Shown: positions 7,792 to 7,976 of the stretch, piece by piece
Layout of the letters: every line of letters starts with the position of its first letter
How positions within the stretch are numbered: the stretch's first letter is position 1
NCBI GenBank assembly: GCA_020201235.1
Contig: JAIVHD010000287.1
Span: forward strand, 1-7,976
DNA: 7,976 nt
Source: Lysobacteraceae bacterium
Lineage (GTDB): Bacteria > Pseudomonadota > Gammaproteobacteria > Xanthomonadales > Wenzhouxiangellaceae
Direction: 5' to 3'
Program-made: the position numbers and the translations under genes
Notes under the pieces: model-generated
Database searches by the model: none
Told to the model about the DNA's origin: nothing
What the model saw: only the letters and a program-made list of their open reading frames with translations

Positions 7792-7976
7792 TTGGCCATT
7801 TCAGGTCGGCGACATGCAGGTTTTTGCGGGCTGATGCTGGCGCTTTCGTTCGCCGTCCACGCTCAGGTCTACGAATGGATCGACCAGGACGGCGTTCGCC
7901 AGTTTTCCGATCGCAAACCAATCGATGTCGAATACAGGATTCGAGGGGCCGATGAACAGAGCCTATCCACTTATTC
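7792..7976 (+). CDS. DUF4124-domain secreted protein, partial (3' end outside window)
   Basis: The frame is open to the window edge (61 codons plus 2 nt). I chose a TTG start at 7792: AGGGGA (7781-7786) lies 5 nt upstream, and it gives a plausible signal peptide, MAISGRRHAGFCGLMLALSF ending AVHA before QVYEWID. The in-frame ATG at 7834 would leave a leader too short and without the basic N-region. The mature start VYEWIDQDGVRQFSDRKP is the signature of DUF4124, a short domain at the N-terminus of many gammaproteobacterial envelope proteins of unknown function. Anything after residue 61 is outside the window, so the rest of the architecture cannot be judged. Confidence 0.78.
   Translation, partial: MAISGRRHAGFCGLMLALSFAVHAQVYEWIDQDGVRQFSDRKPIDVEYRIRGADEQSLSTY

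Overview
The window is GC-rich and tightly packed. It looks like chromosomal DNA of a gammaproteobacterium: an RppH-type Nudix hydrolase of the usual proteobacterial length, a FecA-like outer-membrane receptor next to a PepSY-TM reductase-like protein, a DUF4124 envelope protein, and CCCGGG-type extragenic palindromes. I cannot name the genus from sequence alone.

Layout. On the minus strand at the left edge, rppH (411-938) runs directly into a MarC-family membrane protein (410 to beyond base 1), with only one TGA codon between them. Everything to the right is on the plus strand: a complete FecCD/BtuC-type permease (1099-2064); the C-terminal half of a TonB-dependent receptor (about 2121-3002); a complete PepSY-TM protein (3047-4603) ending in a hairpin terminator; a palindromic intergenic element (4670-4750); a FecE/BtuD-type ATPase whose Walker A region is deleted (4790-5429); an AspT/YbjL-type antiporter with an internal deletion and frame change (5603-7074); an intact thioredoxin-fold protein (7166-7720); and the start of a secreted DUF4124 protein (7792 to the right edge).

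How the genes fit together. The permease, ATPase, receptor and PepSY protein are parts of a metal-chelate (siderophore, haem or cobalamin) uptake route. The receptor moves the chelate across the outer membrane, the permease and ATPase move it across the inner membrane, and the PepSY-TM protein plausibly passes electrons through haem to release the metal. As written here the route cannot work, because the receptor lacks its plug and half its barrel and the ATPase lacks its ATP-binding P-loop. The AspT-type gene is broken in a similar way. The remaining genes look intact: rppH (RNA 5'-end processing), marC as far as visible, the permease, the PepSY protein and the thioredoxin-like protein.

The most notable points are: (i) three genes in under 5 kb each missing a block, which means either real decay or rearrangement of an uptake locus, or an assembly problem; (ii) short repeats at the edges of the rearranged segment; (iii) an exact internal duplication in the PepSY protein with matching His-His spacing in both halves; and (iv) a likely leaderless promoter kept in front of the broken ATPase. 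I see no CRISPR array, tRNA, rRNA, integrase or transposase, and no gene-free stretch over 300 bases. I did not find a convincing new biological system.
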